From an uncultured Acidobacteriaceae bacterium (GTDB taxonomy: Bacteria > Acidobacteriota > Terriglobia > Terriglobales > Acidobacteriaceae): a stretch of DNA of 34,487 nt. A program made the translations under genes and the position numbers. Positions 15,717 to 23,507 of the stretch are shown piece after piece; position 1 is the stretch's first letter; each line of letters starts with the position of its first letter. The notes beneath the pieces were generated by a model. The model did no database searches. It was not told where the DNA came from and saw only the letters and a program-made list of their open reading frames with translations. The stretch covers positions 1-34,487 of the forward strand of contig CAIKND010000076.1 in the NCBI GenBank assembly GCA_903828675.1. Reading direction: 5' to 3'.

Positions 15717-17192
15717 TCAGGACGCGGTGGTGCGCCACTTCTTTACCTGGATGGGCTTCTGCCCGTCCGGCTTGGGAATGAAAATGTCCTGCCATGTCAG
15801 GCCGCACTCCTTCACCATCTGAAGCGGATATTCGAGACGGCCGAGTTCGGCCTCGGCGTTGTTGGTGCCGAAGGAGAACATGGCGCCGGCTGACTTGGCG
15901 GCCTTGATGAACGCCGGGCTGGGAATTTTGTAGCGGGCGTTGATCTCGATGGCAACATCGTTCTCGTTGGCCGCGTTGATCACCCTCTTCATGCGGGCCG
16001 GAGTCCAGAGGGCGTCGTATTGCGCGCGGATGGGTTCGGGCAGGTAGGTTGGGTTCACGTAGATATCGATGGGCTCGTGCATGACGGCCTCGATGCGGTT
16101 GACGTACATCTCCATGAAAGCCTCGGGGTTGGAGACGTCACCCATCTCCTCAGGGATGAAGAGGCGGCGACGGTAGCCTGTATCGTCCCGGAAGGTCATG
16201 GCGTCAGTGAAGCAGTAGTCGAAGCGGGCGATGGATTCGGGCGAGGTGAGGGTCATCCACTCGCGGCCTTCACCTTGCAGGGCGACGTAGCAGGGCTGGC
16301 CCTTCATGGTTTCCAGGTAATCGTGGACGCTGGCGTCGCTGTGGACCGGGAAGTTGAGGCCGCAGTTGATGGCGACGCCGTAAAAGATTCCCTGGCGGCG
16401 GGAGTTGGCCAGAGCCTGTTCGATGGTGAGACCGCCCTTGAGATGGACGTGATAGTCGACCACCGGATAATTCTCTTCGCCCATGAGCATGGTTTGGCGG
16501 TAGAGTTCGTCTGCTTGGGGCACGTCCGAAGCGGGCGTGGACAACGTGTCAGGCAGCGGGCGGACCCGGATGTTTTTGAAGAACGTGGTGCTGCCCGGGT
16601 CGTGGCCCTGCAAGGCGAAGGTGCCGTGGTTGAGCACGCGCCCGAAGTTGGGGTCGGCGCGATAGGGCTCGGCGGGCTCGATGTAATCCACCACGAGCAT
16701 GTTGTTGACGCGAATCTGAACCTGCTTGCCGCGGACAACGATGTTCATCGTGAACCATTCGTTGTCGTTGACGATCTGCTTGTACACGTTGCGCACGGCG
16801 TAGAGCGAGCCGGTCTTCTTGTTGTCGATCTTGAAGGTGTTGGCGACCTGGACTTCGAAACCTGCGAAGGGAAAGCCGTCCTGCTGAAAAGCGGTGTGGA
16901 AGTAGATGCCGGAGTTGGCGCCGGGACGGGTCATCACGTCGGCCGAGAACTCGAAGTTCTTGAAGTCGGCGTGATGCAGGGGGCCGGTGTAGTAGAGGTG
17001 CGAGCGGCTGCCGTGCACCTGAATCTGGCCGTCGGCGACGCTGAAGGTGCCTTCGTGTTCGCTGGCCTTCCAGCCGTCGAGAGACTTGCCGTCGAAAAGG
17101 GAGAACCAGGGGGCGTCTGCAGCGAAAGAGCGGGTGGCAGCAGGTGCGGCAAGCAATAGAGCGAGGATTTCGCGGCGCGTGAGTGAGGACAT
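15717..17192 (-). CDS. Tat-exported fusion: DUF1080 (3-keto-disaccharide hydrolase-like) domain plus degenerate PHP-like domain
   Basis: A 491-residue two-domain protein. The N-terminus (SLTRREILALLLAAP) is a probable Tat signal. Residues about 28-212 form a DUF1080/3-keto-disaccharide hydrolase-type concanavalin sandwich (WFSLFDGKSLDGWK, GIYFHTAFQQDGFPFAGFEVQ, FFKNIRVRPL). Residues about 240-485 resemble a PHP-type metal-dependent barrel: HxH at H248/H250 (DYHVHLKGG), E308 in LQGEGREW, and H372 in MHEPIDIYVNPT. At the usual final D-x-H metal ligands (GSDAH-like) the sequence is FGTNNAE (443-445), so one metal site is probably lost. Known DUF1080 proteins cleave 3-keto-glycosides; joining this to a PHP-like barrel suggests a linked sugar reaction outside the cytoplasm. 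The first domain is secure, the second less so. Confidence 0.85.
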   Translation of the reverse strand: MSSLTRREILALLLAAPAATRSFAADAPWFSLFDGKSLDGWKASEHEGTFSVADGQIQVHGSRSHLYYTGPLHHADFKNFEFSADVMTRPGANSGIYFHTAFQQDGFPFAGFEVQVANTFKIDNKKTGSLYAVRNVYKQIVNDNEWFTMNIVVRGKQVQIRVNNMLVVDYIEPAEPYRADPNFGRVLNHGTFALQGHDPGSTTFFKNIRVRPLPDTLSTPASDVPQADELYRQTMLMGEENYPVVDYHVHLKGGLTIEQALANSRRQGIFYGVAINCGLNFPVHSDASVHDYLETMKGQPCYVALQGEGREWMTLTSPESIARFDYCFTDAMTFRDDTGYRRRLFIPEEMGDVSNPEAFMEMYVNRIEAVMHEPIDIYVNPTYLPEPIRAQYDALWTPARMKRVINAANENDVAIEINARYKIPSPAFIKAAKSAGAMFSFGTNNAEAELGRLEYPLQMVKECGLTWQDIFIPKPDGQKPIQVKKWRTTAS

Positions 17193-17250
17193 GCAGGCTC
17201 CCTTGGGATCGATGGAAACTCAAAGGAGCGAGTATACGCCGGACGGTGGT

Positions 17251-17306
17251 CAGTCGTCAGTGAACAGTGGTCAGTGGACACTGCTTTTACTGTTCACTGA
17301 CTACTG
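17251..17306. repeat. Inverted CAGTGAACAGT-type repeat forming a hairpin at the rph end
   Basis: Eighteen-base arms 17251-17268 and 17289-17306 are reverse complements with one mismatch, around a 20-base loop. The wider stretch (about 17246-17325) is built from variants of CAGTGGTCAGTGAACAGTGGACA. The hairpin covers the rph stop codon (17301-17303) and could end or stabilise the rph transcript. Similar low-complexity CAGTG repeats are scattered in many bacterial genomes. Confidence 0.7.
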
Positions 17307-18044
17307 TCCACTGTCCAACACTGCCCGCTGCGCGGCGAAGATCTCCTGTAGCCCGGCTTCGGCTATATCGATAAGGCCGTTGAGCTGAACGCGGGAGAAG
17401 CTGCCTTTTTCCGCCGTGGCCTGAGTTTCGATGATCCCGCCGTCGGCGGTCATCACAACGTTCATATCGACTTCGGCTGCAGAATCTTCTTCGTAGCAGA
17501 GATCCAGCAGTGGCGTACCACCAACGATGCCAACCGAGGTGGCGGCCACCAGTTGCTTCATTGGCGACATCTTCAGGGTTCCGGCCTTGACCAGGGCGTT
17601 GAGGGCCAAGGCCAGGGCGACCGCCGCGCCAGTGATGGCCGCGGTGCGGGTGCCGCCGTCGGCCTGAATCACGTCGCAGTCGAGAATCACGGTTCGCTCG
17701 CCCAAAGCGTGCATGTCGACCACCGAGCGCAGGCTGCGGCCGATCAGACGCTGGATTTCATGCGTCCGCCCGCCAATCTTGCCGCGCTCGCTTTCCCTCG
17801 GCGTCCGGGTCACGGTGGAGCGGGGAAGCATGGAATACTCCGCCGTAACCCAGCCACGGCCAGTGTTGCGCAGCCAGCCCGGCACTCCCTGCTCGATGGT
17901 GGCGTTGGTCAGGACACGGGTGTTGCCGACCGAGATCAAAACGGAACCTTCGGCGGTCTGGACGAAGCCGGGAACGAGGGCGAGGGGGCGGAGCTGGACA
18001 GGAGTCCTGCCGCCAGGGCGGAAGAAAGGCGTTGAGGCGTTCAT
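17301..18044 (-). CDS. rph: Ribonuclease PH
   Basis: Phosphorolytic 3'-5' exoribonuclease that trims tRNA 3' ends in the cytoplasm, using phosphate and releasing nucleoside diphosphates. The 247-residue protein carries [23 protein letters not shown] sequence around the active site and the phosphate-binding [12 protein letters not shown]. The chosen start (18044) gives [15 protein letters not shown], close to the family's usual N-terminus (R-P-R in most members); the longer frame upstream looks non-coding. The last six codons (V-L-D-S-G-Q) and the stop lie in a CAGTGGACAGT repeat array, so the C-terminus has been rewritten by the repeat. No rdgB-type neighbour follows. Assignment is firm. Confidence 0.95.
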   Translation of the reverse strand: MNASTPFFRPGGRTPVQLRPLALVPGFVQTAEGSVLISVGNTRVLTNATIEQGVPGWLRNTGRGWVTAEYSMLPRSTVTRTPRESERGKIGGRTHEIQRLIGRSLRSVVDMHALGERTVILDCDVIQADGGTRTAAITGAAVALALALNALVKAGTLKMSPMKQLVAATSVGIVGGTPLLDLCYEEDSAAEVDMNVVMTADGGIIETQATAEKGSFSRVQLNGLIDIAEAGLQEIFAAQRAVLDSGQ

Positions 18045-18400
18045 AGAGGGATTGTACGAGAGCCAGGACCGGGACGGAATTGGAGAGGATCGCTGGTCCC
18101 AGGATGGGAATTCCGGGTTTTTGAGAATCCGGAATGGGAATTTTCGGATAAACAAAACAAACTAAAAGGATTACGTGCACATGCCGGAGCCAGGTAGTCC
18201 CATTTTGGAACAAATCGCGCCGCGTCGGGCGGGTGGGGCTGTCTGGAAATGGACAGTAAAGTGTTTCCTTATCAGGAACTTAGAGAAAGTGTCCTAGTTT
18301 GGCACGCTACGTGTATTAGAAGAGGACAGAAAAGCACGGAATCGGGACCAGCAATCAAGAAATTGGGGTTAGCCCTCGGAATTGGAAAGGAACAAAGCAG
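18045..18400. other. 356-base intergenic region between divergent rph and the kinase gene
   Basis: Divergent promoter region without a convincing gene. It holds a 7-bp hairpin (attccgg at 18110-18116 with ccggaat at 18129-18135) and an A-rich stretch at about 18151-18170. A TGGCACG element at 18300 is listed separately. No sigma-70 pair was clear by eye. Confidence 0.6.
18300..18315 (+). promoter_or_regulatory. Weak sigma-54-like promoter before the kinase gene
   Basis: TGGCACG (18300-18306) is a perfect -24 element, but the -12 element four bases later reads GTGTA, not TTGCA, so the key GC is missing. It lies 85 bases upstream of the kinase ATG. Since the operon encodes a sigma-54 activator it is worth noting, but it may be chance. 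Confidence 0.25.
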
Positions 18401-19336
18401 ATGGAGCAGACAGAACAGGCAACGGCAATGGGCGGAACGGCGCGGAAGCGCGTGGAGGCCGTGGTGGAGACGCTGGCCACGCTGCGCGGCCAGGGCGAGA
18501 GTGTGGCGGAAGTAGCGCATGACGCCAGAAACATGGTAACGGCGCTGGGACTGTACTGCGACCTGCTGGAGGAGCCGGGAGTACTGGCCACTCCTTTCAC
18601 TCATTACGGAAATGAGCTTCGGCTGGTGGCCGCGGCCAGCCGCCGGCTGGTGGAGAAGCTGGTGGCACTGGATACCCATACGGCGCCGGAGATCGCCACG
18701 GCCTTCTCGAGCGCGCCGGAGATGGGAAGCTGGACCGCGGCGGCCATGGGCGGCAATCTGCTGGAGCGCGGCCTGCTGGAGCCTGCCCTGGCGGAGCGCA
18801 GGCGGCCGATGGGGCCAAGCCGCTGGGATCTGATGCCCGCCGAGCCCATCGACAACCTGGCCGCGGAACTGCTGGCCAACCGCAACCTGCTGGCCGCCCT
18901 GGCCGGGCCTGCGGTAGCGGTGGCCATAGACGTTGTGGGAGGCGCGCGGCCCGTGCGGCTCACCGGCGAGGACCTGACCCGGGTGATGGTGAACCTGGTG
19001 AAGAATGCCGCCGAGGCCATGCCTGCGGGCGGGCTTATCCAGATTGTCCTGCGGGAGCGGCCGGCAGCTGCGGGAACGGTCGAGGGGCTGGTTCTGACCA
19101 TTGAAGACAACGGACCCGGCGTTCCCGCGAAGACTCTGCAGTCTATCTTCGCGTCCGGCTACTCGACCCACGCCAGGGGCGGTAATGGCGAGGAGGGCTG
19201 GGCTGCGACGCACCGTGGGCTGGGCCTGTCGATCACCCGCTCGATTGTGGAAGCGGCCGGCGGCCGGATCTCAGCCGGCAACTGCGCCGACCAGGGGGCG
19301 CGCTTCGAGATCGAGTTGCCGCTGCGGAGGCATTGA
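18401..19336 (+). CDS. Soluble histidine kinase, first gene of a three-gene signalling unit
   Basis: A 311-residue kinase with no membrane helix or recognisable sensor domain. The histidine box is VAHDARNMVTALGLYCDLL with phospho-accepting H40, and the HATPase_c domain has NLVKNAAEAMPAGG, EDNGPGVP and RGLGLSI, all intact. A roughly 100-residue region between the two (about 70-165) is unusual for minimal kinases and may sense a ligand or partner. AAAGGA lies 9 bases before the ATG. The NtrC-family regulator gene follows after 120 bases on the same strand, so the two are presumably partners; yet that regulator lacks the normal phosphoacceptor. Kinase identity is firm, mode of signalling is not. 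Confidence 0.88.
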   Translation: MEQTEQATAMGGTARKRVEAVVETLATLRGQGESVAEVAHDARNMVTALGLYCDLLEEPGVLATPFTHYGNELRLVAAASRRLVEKLVALDTHTAPEIATAFSSAPEMGSWTAAAMGGNLLERGLLEPALAERRRPMGPSRWDLMPAEPIDNLAAELLANRNLLAALAGPAVAVAIDVVGGARPVRLTGEDLTRVMVNLVKNAAEAMPAGGLIQIVLRERPAAAGTVEGLVLTIEDNGPGVPAKTLQSIFASGYSTHARGGNGEEGWAATHRGLGLSITRSIVEAAGGRISAGNCADQGARFEIELPLRRH

Positions 19337-19456
19337 ATCCTGGGGCAGCGCGGATTTCTGAGCCGCATCCGAGGAATTGAGACAGCGAGCTGAGGCCCGA
19401 ATGCAACTGGCCTCCACACATCCAGGATTCACGCAAGTACACATGAGGCGAATACA

Positions 19457-20917
19457 ATGCTTGAAGCGGTTTGCAACACAAGGGCCATGGATTTTATCCC
19501 TCAACTTTCGGAACCGGCGGTGCGGCTGCACCTGCTGGTAGTAGACGCGGATGTGGCGGTGCGCTCGGCGTGCGGCGAGATTGCCGCCAGCCTGGGCTAT
19601 GCGGTGGAGAGCACCGGAGACATGAGCCACGCCCGCAGCCTGCTGCGCGGTCACGCGGCCGACATCCTGCTGGTCAATCTGCCCTTTGGCAGCAGCCAGG
19701 GGCTGGAACTGGTCTCCGAGGTCAAGCTGCTCTATCCCGACACCTCGGTGATCGCGATGACCGCTTCCGCCTCGGTAAACGCGGCCGTGGAGGCGATGCG
19801 CTGCGGAGCCTCGGATTATCTGACCAAGCCCTTTGCGGTCGATGAGCTTTCGACGGTTCTGGATCGCGCTGCTGCCAGCCATCTGACCGATACGACGACC
19901 CGCCAGTTGCGGGAGAGGCTGCGGCTGTCGCAGGGGCTGGGCTCCATGATCGGCCGCTCGGCGGAGATGGAAAAGCTCTACCGCATCCTTTCCAAAGTCG
20001 CCCAAAGCACCCATCCAGTCCTGATCCTGGGCGAGAGCGGCACGGGCAAAGAACTGGTGGCGCGCACGCTCCATGCCTACGGGCCCAATGCGCAAAAGCC
20101 GTTTCTTCCGGTCGACTGCGGTTCGCTGGTGCCGACCCTGATCGAAAGCGAACTGTTCGGCTACGTGAAGGGCGCTTTTACCGGGGCTAACCGCTCCAAA
20201 GACGGATTACTGGTGTCTGCCGAAGGCGGCACGGTGTTTCTGGACGAGATTGGCGAGCTTTCGCTCGACCTGCAGGCCAAGCTGCTGAGGGCTCTCCAGG
20301 AGAAGGAAGTCCGGCCCGTGGGAGCCACGCACCGGGTGCCGATCAAGGCCAGGATTGTGGCCGCCACCAACCGCGATCTGGCGGTCATGGTCGAAAAGGG
20401 CAGCTTCCGCAAGGATCTCTTTTACAGGCTCAATGTAGTCAACCTGCGCCTGCCTTCGCTGCGCGATCGCCGCGAGGACATTCCGCTGCTGGCCGCGCAC
20501 TTTCTTGACCGCATCAGCCGCGAGCACGGCACCAAGTTCACGCTCAGCGACGAGGCCCTGCGCACCATGATGCGCCACGACTGGCCGGGCAACGTGCGCG
20601 AGCTTGAGAACTCCGTCGAGCGTGCCTGCGCCCTGTCGTCGGGACCGATCCTGCACTTGGGCGACCTGCCCACGCAACTCCAGCAGCAGGGCCTGGATGC
20701 CCGGCGCACGGTTGCTGCCGAGGGCGAGCAAGCTCAAGAGAGCTGCGCACCGGAGTTGAAGACGCTGGCCGATCTGGAGCGCGAGGCCATTCTGGGTGCG
20801 ATCCGCACGTTGAAGGGCGACAAGCTGCAAGCCGCCAGGCTGCTCGGCATCGGCAAGACGACACTCTACCGCAAGCTCAAGGAATACGGCATCGCGGACC
20901 CGCTCAGGGAAGAGTAG
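19457..20917 (+). CDS. NtrC-family sigma-54 activator with degenerate receiver domain
   Basis: A 486-residue enhancer-binding protein that should remodel sigma-54 RNA polymerase. Residues about 24-140 form a receiver domain, about 165-395 the AAA+ domain, and about 435-480 a Fis-type helix-turn-helix (AARLLGIGKTTLYRKLKEYG). The AAA+ part has Walker A GESGTGKE, the sigma-54-contact loop GAFTGA, Walker B GGTVFLDEIGEL, and the R-finger region FRKDLFYRLNVV, so it should be an active ATPase. In the receiver the phospho-site is Asn (N74, codon 19676-19678, in ILLVNLPFG), and the acidic pocket reads D30-A-D32, while the LTKPF lysine remains. It is therefore likely not controlled by normal phosphorylation. 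GAGG lies 7 bases before the ATG; a second in-frame ATG at 19487 is possible. Confidence 0.92.
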   Translation: MLEAVCNTRAMDFIPQLSEPAVRLHLLVVDADVAVRSACGEIAASLGYAVESTGDMSHARSLLRGHAADILLVNLPFGSSQGLELVSEVKLLYPDTSVIAMTASASVNAAVEAMRCGASDYLTKPFAVDELSTVLDRAAASHLTDTTTRQLRERLRLSQGLGSMIGRSAEMEKLYRILSKVAQSTHPVLILGESGTGKELVARTLHAYGPNAQKPFLPVDCGSLVPTLIESELFGYVKGAFTGANRSKDGLLVSAEGGTVFLDEIGELSLDLQAKLLRALQEKEVRPVGATHRVPIKARIVAATNRDLAVMVEKGSFRKDLFYRLNVVNLRLPSLRDRREDIPLLAAHFLDRISREHGTKFTLSDEALRTMMRHDWPGNVRELENSVERACALSSGPILHLGDLPTQLQQQGLDARRTVAAEGEQAQESCAPELKTLADLEREAILGAIRTLKGDKLQAARLLGIGKTTLYRKLKEYGIADPLREE

Positions 20918-21064
20918 CCGCCCCGAACTTAAGTCGGAATCATCTGCGCCCATAGGGCACCTACGGGAAAAGCCACGCGACCTCGCTGGAGGGGACTCCT
21001 GCGCGGACACACACGCAACAAGCCTGTGCCATGAACTGGCCGGGACGCGAACAAGGAGCTGGGG

Positions 21065-21580
21065 ATGAGCATTCTGATTGTGACTGGAATTGAAGGCGCC
21101 CGTAACTGCGCCGCTGTGGTGGGAGCGCAACTGGGCATGGAAGTGGAAGTGGCGGAGGGCCGCAAGGCTGCACTGGCGGCGCTGCGCCGGCACGAGTATG
21201 CGGCCGTGGTGGTGGACGAGACCATGGCCGAGTGCGATCCGGCTGCCGCTGAAGCCATCTGGGAACACGCCGGCCTGGCGATTCCGCTGCAGATCAACTT
21301 CGCGCTCTCCGGAGCGGCGCGGCTGATCCGCGAGATTCGCGCCGCGCTGCACCGCCGCGAGCGGGAGCAGACACTGGCCCGCCGCGCCGCATCGGCAGCC
21401 ATCGAAACCGAGTTGAAGGGCACCATCGCCGGACTGCTGCTCCATTCCCAGCTTGCGCTCAGCGGCAGCGACGTGCCCTCGCCCATCGCGGACAGGCTGC
21501 GCATGGTGGCCGACCTGGCCGGAAGCCTGCGCCAGCAGTTGAGCGGCTCCATGCCGATCCGCGCCAACACAGCGGCCTGA
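21065..21580 (+). CDS. Degenerate receiver protein with histidine-box-like tail
   Basis: A 171-residue protein, third in the signalling unit. Residues 1-95 look like a receiver fold (MSILIVTGIEG, AAVVVDETMAE) with D51 at the phospho-site, but the metal-binding acidic pair is replaced by T7-G8 and the conserved Lys is absent. Residues about 110-160 (ETELKGTIAGLLLHSQLAL followed by DRLRMVADLAGSLRQQL) resemble a histidine-kinase dimerisation helix pair in which the phospho-accepting His position is Thr115. So both halves look like signalling domains that have lost catalysis, suggesting an adaptor or antagonist. AAGGAG precedes the ATG; it lies 147 bases after the NtrC-type gene and 41 bases before an intrinsic terminator. 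The receiver call is moderate; the tail comparison is my inference. Confidence 0.75.
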   Translation: MSILIVTGIEGARNCAAVVGAQLGMEVEVAEGRKAALAALRRHEYAAVVVDETMAECDPAAAEAIWEHAGLAIPLQINFALSGAARLIREIRAALHRREREQTLARRAASAAIETELKGTIAGLLLHSQLALSGSDVPSPIADRLRMVADLAGSLRQQLSGSMPIRANTAA

Positions 21581-21621
21581 GGGCGCGGCTGGCCAAATAG
21601 CTTTTGCGTTGCACGCGCAAA

Positions 21622-21652
21622 GCCGGGGCAGAATATGCCCCGGCATTTTTTT
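21622..21652 (+). terminator. Intrinsic terminator of the signalling unit
   Basis: Perfect 9-bp stem (gccggggca, 21622-21630; tgccccggc, 21636-21644) with loop gaata, followed by A and seven Ts. It lies 41 bases after the third signalling gene and marks the end of the transcript that begins near 18.3 kb. Confidence 0.93.
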
Positions 21653-21670
21653 GGTGCCGTCAGATGGCCC

Positions 21671-21700
21671 GCTCATCAGCCCCGAAGAAGAGCGATGAGC
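21671..21700. repeat. REP-like hairpin (gctcatc...gatgagc)
   Basis: Seven-base arms 21671-21677 and 21694-21700 flank a 16-base loop. The right arm shares agcgatgagc-like sequence with the REP units next to the transposase, so it is probably a diverged member of the same repeat family. Confidence 0.5.
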
Positions 21701-21707
21701 CATGAAA

Positions 21708-21749
21708 AGCTGTGCCCCGTTCATCGCGGCACTATCGCGATGAGCGGGC
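21708..21749 (+). repeat. REP-like unit, left copy
   Basis: A 42-base unit containing the hairpin tcatcgcg-gcactat-cgcgatga. Its reverse complement recurs at 22278-22319 with 38 of 42 positions identical. It sits 42 bases before the start of the RAYT gene. Confidence 0.85.
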
Positions 21750-21791
21750 GGGTGGCTTGGGGTCCCATCGTGGCCGGATTATGATAAAACC

Positions 21792-22306
21792 ATGCCGTAC
21801 GGTCTGAAACGGTTCCAGAAAGCGGAAGCTCTCCACTTCATCACTTTCAGTTGCTTTCACCGTCTCCCTCTTCTCGAACCGCCAGCCCCAAGAACACAGT
21901 CGAGGCCGCACTGGAACTGACTCGCGCGCGACATCAGGCGAGAACCTACGCCTACGTCCTGATGCCAGAACACGTCCATCTGCTCATCAATGAGCCACCA
22001 TCGATTCTCGTGGCCCAGTTTCTCAAGTCCGTAAAGCAGATCACATCGCGCAAACTGAGAGGTGAGCGCGAGAAGTTCTGGCAGGAACTCTACTTTGACC
22101 GCAACGTCCATGGTGAAGAGGCTCGCTCCGAAGTAATACGCTACATCCATCGCAATCCAGTGAAACGCGGAATGGTCGCATCTCCCGGCGACTACCCATG
22201 GAGCAGCTTCAACCACTACGCGACCGGCATTCGACGCACGGTTGAAATCGAATCTGAGTGGACGGCAAGGTTTCGCGGCCCACTCATCGCGATAGGGCCG
22301 CGATGA
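21792..22306 (+). pseudogene. Frameshifted REP-associated tyrosine transposase (IS200-like Y1 family)
   Basis: The N-terminal part in one frame (MPYGLKRFQKAEALHFITF from the ATG at 21792) matches the usual start of RAYT proteins but stops at TGA soon after. The rest continues one frame away: NTVEAALELTRARH, the HUH motif MPEHVHLLI, and the catalytic Tyr in RYIHRNPVKRGMV, down to the stop at 22306. One missing C in the CCCC run at 21886-21889 explains the shift. Before it broke, the enzyme would have cut and rejoined single-stranded DNA at REP hairpins. A TTG at 21851 could start the second part, but that product lacks the first strand of the fold. It may also be a sequencing or assembly error. 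Confidence 0.85.
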
Positions 22307-22319
22307 ATGGGGCACAGCC
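22278..22319 (-). repeat. REP-like unit, right copy (inverted)
   Basis: Reverse complement of the unit at 21708-21749 with four differences; holds its own hairpin catcgcg...cgcgatg. It overlaps the end of the transposase frame, encoding its last residues and stop. Confidence 0.85.
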
Positions 22320-22411
22320 TTCTCTCTTGTCTAATGATCGAAGGAGGTCGAATCGATGTTTGGGCCACCTGCCAGAGAGAACGGATATGATTCATCGAGA
22401 GACCTGCCAAC

Positions 22412-23377
22412 ATGAAAATGCTAGTGCTACTTGCCGCAATTCTGGCCGTCGCCTCCGTTCGCGCCACGGCTGATCCTGAGGCGCAGCAACTGCTCAACAT
22501 CGCCGAACAACAAGCCAATCTACTTCACAATGCAAAACGCCCCCTCGTCCTCGACGTCGATTTTTCGGCGCAGGTCAGCATCGCGATGAATGGACATATG
22601 ACCCTCAGGTGGGAGTCTGAGGATCGATGGTGGAGGAAGATCGTCATGGGCGAATACCAGCAAATTACGGCGCATAATGGCGAAACCGTCTCAACGGTGC
22701 GGAATCTCAGATATACCCCTCTCCGTGTTCGCGAACTGATTACATTGATCCAATTTGCCGAGGATCCTAGTGGCTTAATCGCCAAAAAACAGAAGGAACG
22801 CCGGAAGTATGGGGCAGATCTGGCCTGCGTACGCTATGAGAAAGAGCACTTCAAGAGCGAGCCGCACGACGTCTGCATTGAGCCATCCTCTCACGATATC
22901 CTCAGCGACGATTGGCAGGAGCCCCCGGATGAGAAGCGGCAAAAACAGTTCTCAGACTATGTCGACTTCGAGGGGCTTCGGTTTCCTCGGCAACTGCGCC
23001 TTCAGGTCAACGGCAGCGTTGTCCTTTCCGCAAATGTGACAAGCCTTGTATCGCAAGAGTTTGACGAGAGCCTCCTGGTTGCCCCCAAGGGGGCGAACGT
23101 GCGCCGTGAATGCCACGGTCTGAAGCACGCTGTGGCGATCAAGACTCCCGAACCTGACATTGCCGGCCACGGCATGCTGATGGGAGACACTACGGTGGCC
23201 ATTACTGTCCTGGAGGACGGTTCGGTCGGTGACGTTCAACTCATCGGAAGAGCAACCCAGCGAATGGACGATGAGACTCTGAAGACTTTGAAGGGGTGGC
23301 GTTTCAATCCAGCTATGTGCGGCACCGAACCAGTGATCAGCGACATGGAAGTCATTGTGAGCTTGCGACTCCAATAA
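22412..23377 (+). CDS. Secreted protein with C-terminal TonB_C-like domain
   Basis: A 321-residue protein with a signal peptide (MKMLVLLAAILAVASVRATA). The middle (about 40-235) is an uncharacterised beta-rich region with several cysteines. The last 75 residues (TTVAITVLEDGSVGDVQLIG, DDETLKTLKGWRFNPA, MEVIVSLRLQ) resemble the TonB C-terminal domain, a form common in Acidobacteriota proteins that lack a membrane anchor and proline-rich spacer. It is therefore more likely a periplasmic protein using the fold for binding than a true energy transducer. The ribosome site is weak, and ATG 22418 is an alternative start. It stands alone, right after the REP element, with a more balanced base composition than its neighbours. 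Confidence 0.75.
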   Translation: MKMLVLLAAILAVASVRATADPEAQQLLNIAEQQANLLHNAKRPLVLDVDFSAQVSIAMNGHMTLRWESEDRWWRKIVMGEYQQITAHNGETVSTVRNLRYTPLRVRELITLIQFAEDPSGLIAKKQKERRKYGADLACVRYEKEHFKSEPHDVCIEPSSHDILSDDWQEPPDEKRQKQFSDYVDFEGLRFPRQLRLQVNGSVVLSANVTSLVSQEFDESLLVAPKGANVRRECHGLKHAVAIKTPEPDIAGHGMLMGDTTVAITVLEDGSVGDVQLIGRATQRMDDETLKTLKGWRFNPAMCGTEPVISDMEVIVSLRLQ

Positions 23378-23507
23378 CATCCTCGATTTGAACAGAGCAG
23401 TGGCCGGCGAATCTCGCAGTAGAAGGCGTGCGACAAGCCGGACTGGAATGAGTTGGAGTGGATGCAGTCAGCTCCCGCACAGTATATCCCGGTTCACAAC
23501 GCGTTGC

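Larger units (their letters stand above)
21708..22319 (+). mobile_element. RAYT transposase flanked by inverted REP-like repeats
   Basis: The two 42-base REP-like units in opposite orientation bracket the transposase gene, the layout described for RAYT/REP (REPtron) elements, in which a single-copy Y1 transposase processes REP hairpins. The right unit overlaps the last codons of the gene. The transposase is frameshifted, so the element is likely immobile now unless supplied in trans. Confidence 0.75.

Noticed and set aside
16020..17159. 379-codon open frame opposite the DUF1080 fusion gene
   Set aside because: Composition dominated by Val, Gly and Asp/Glu typical of an antisense frame; no recognisable domain or ribosome site.
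18300..18315. Firm sigma-54 promoter for the kinase operon
   Set aside because: The -24 element is perfect but the -12 GC is absent (GTGTA), so it is listed only as a weak feature.
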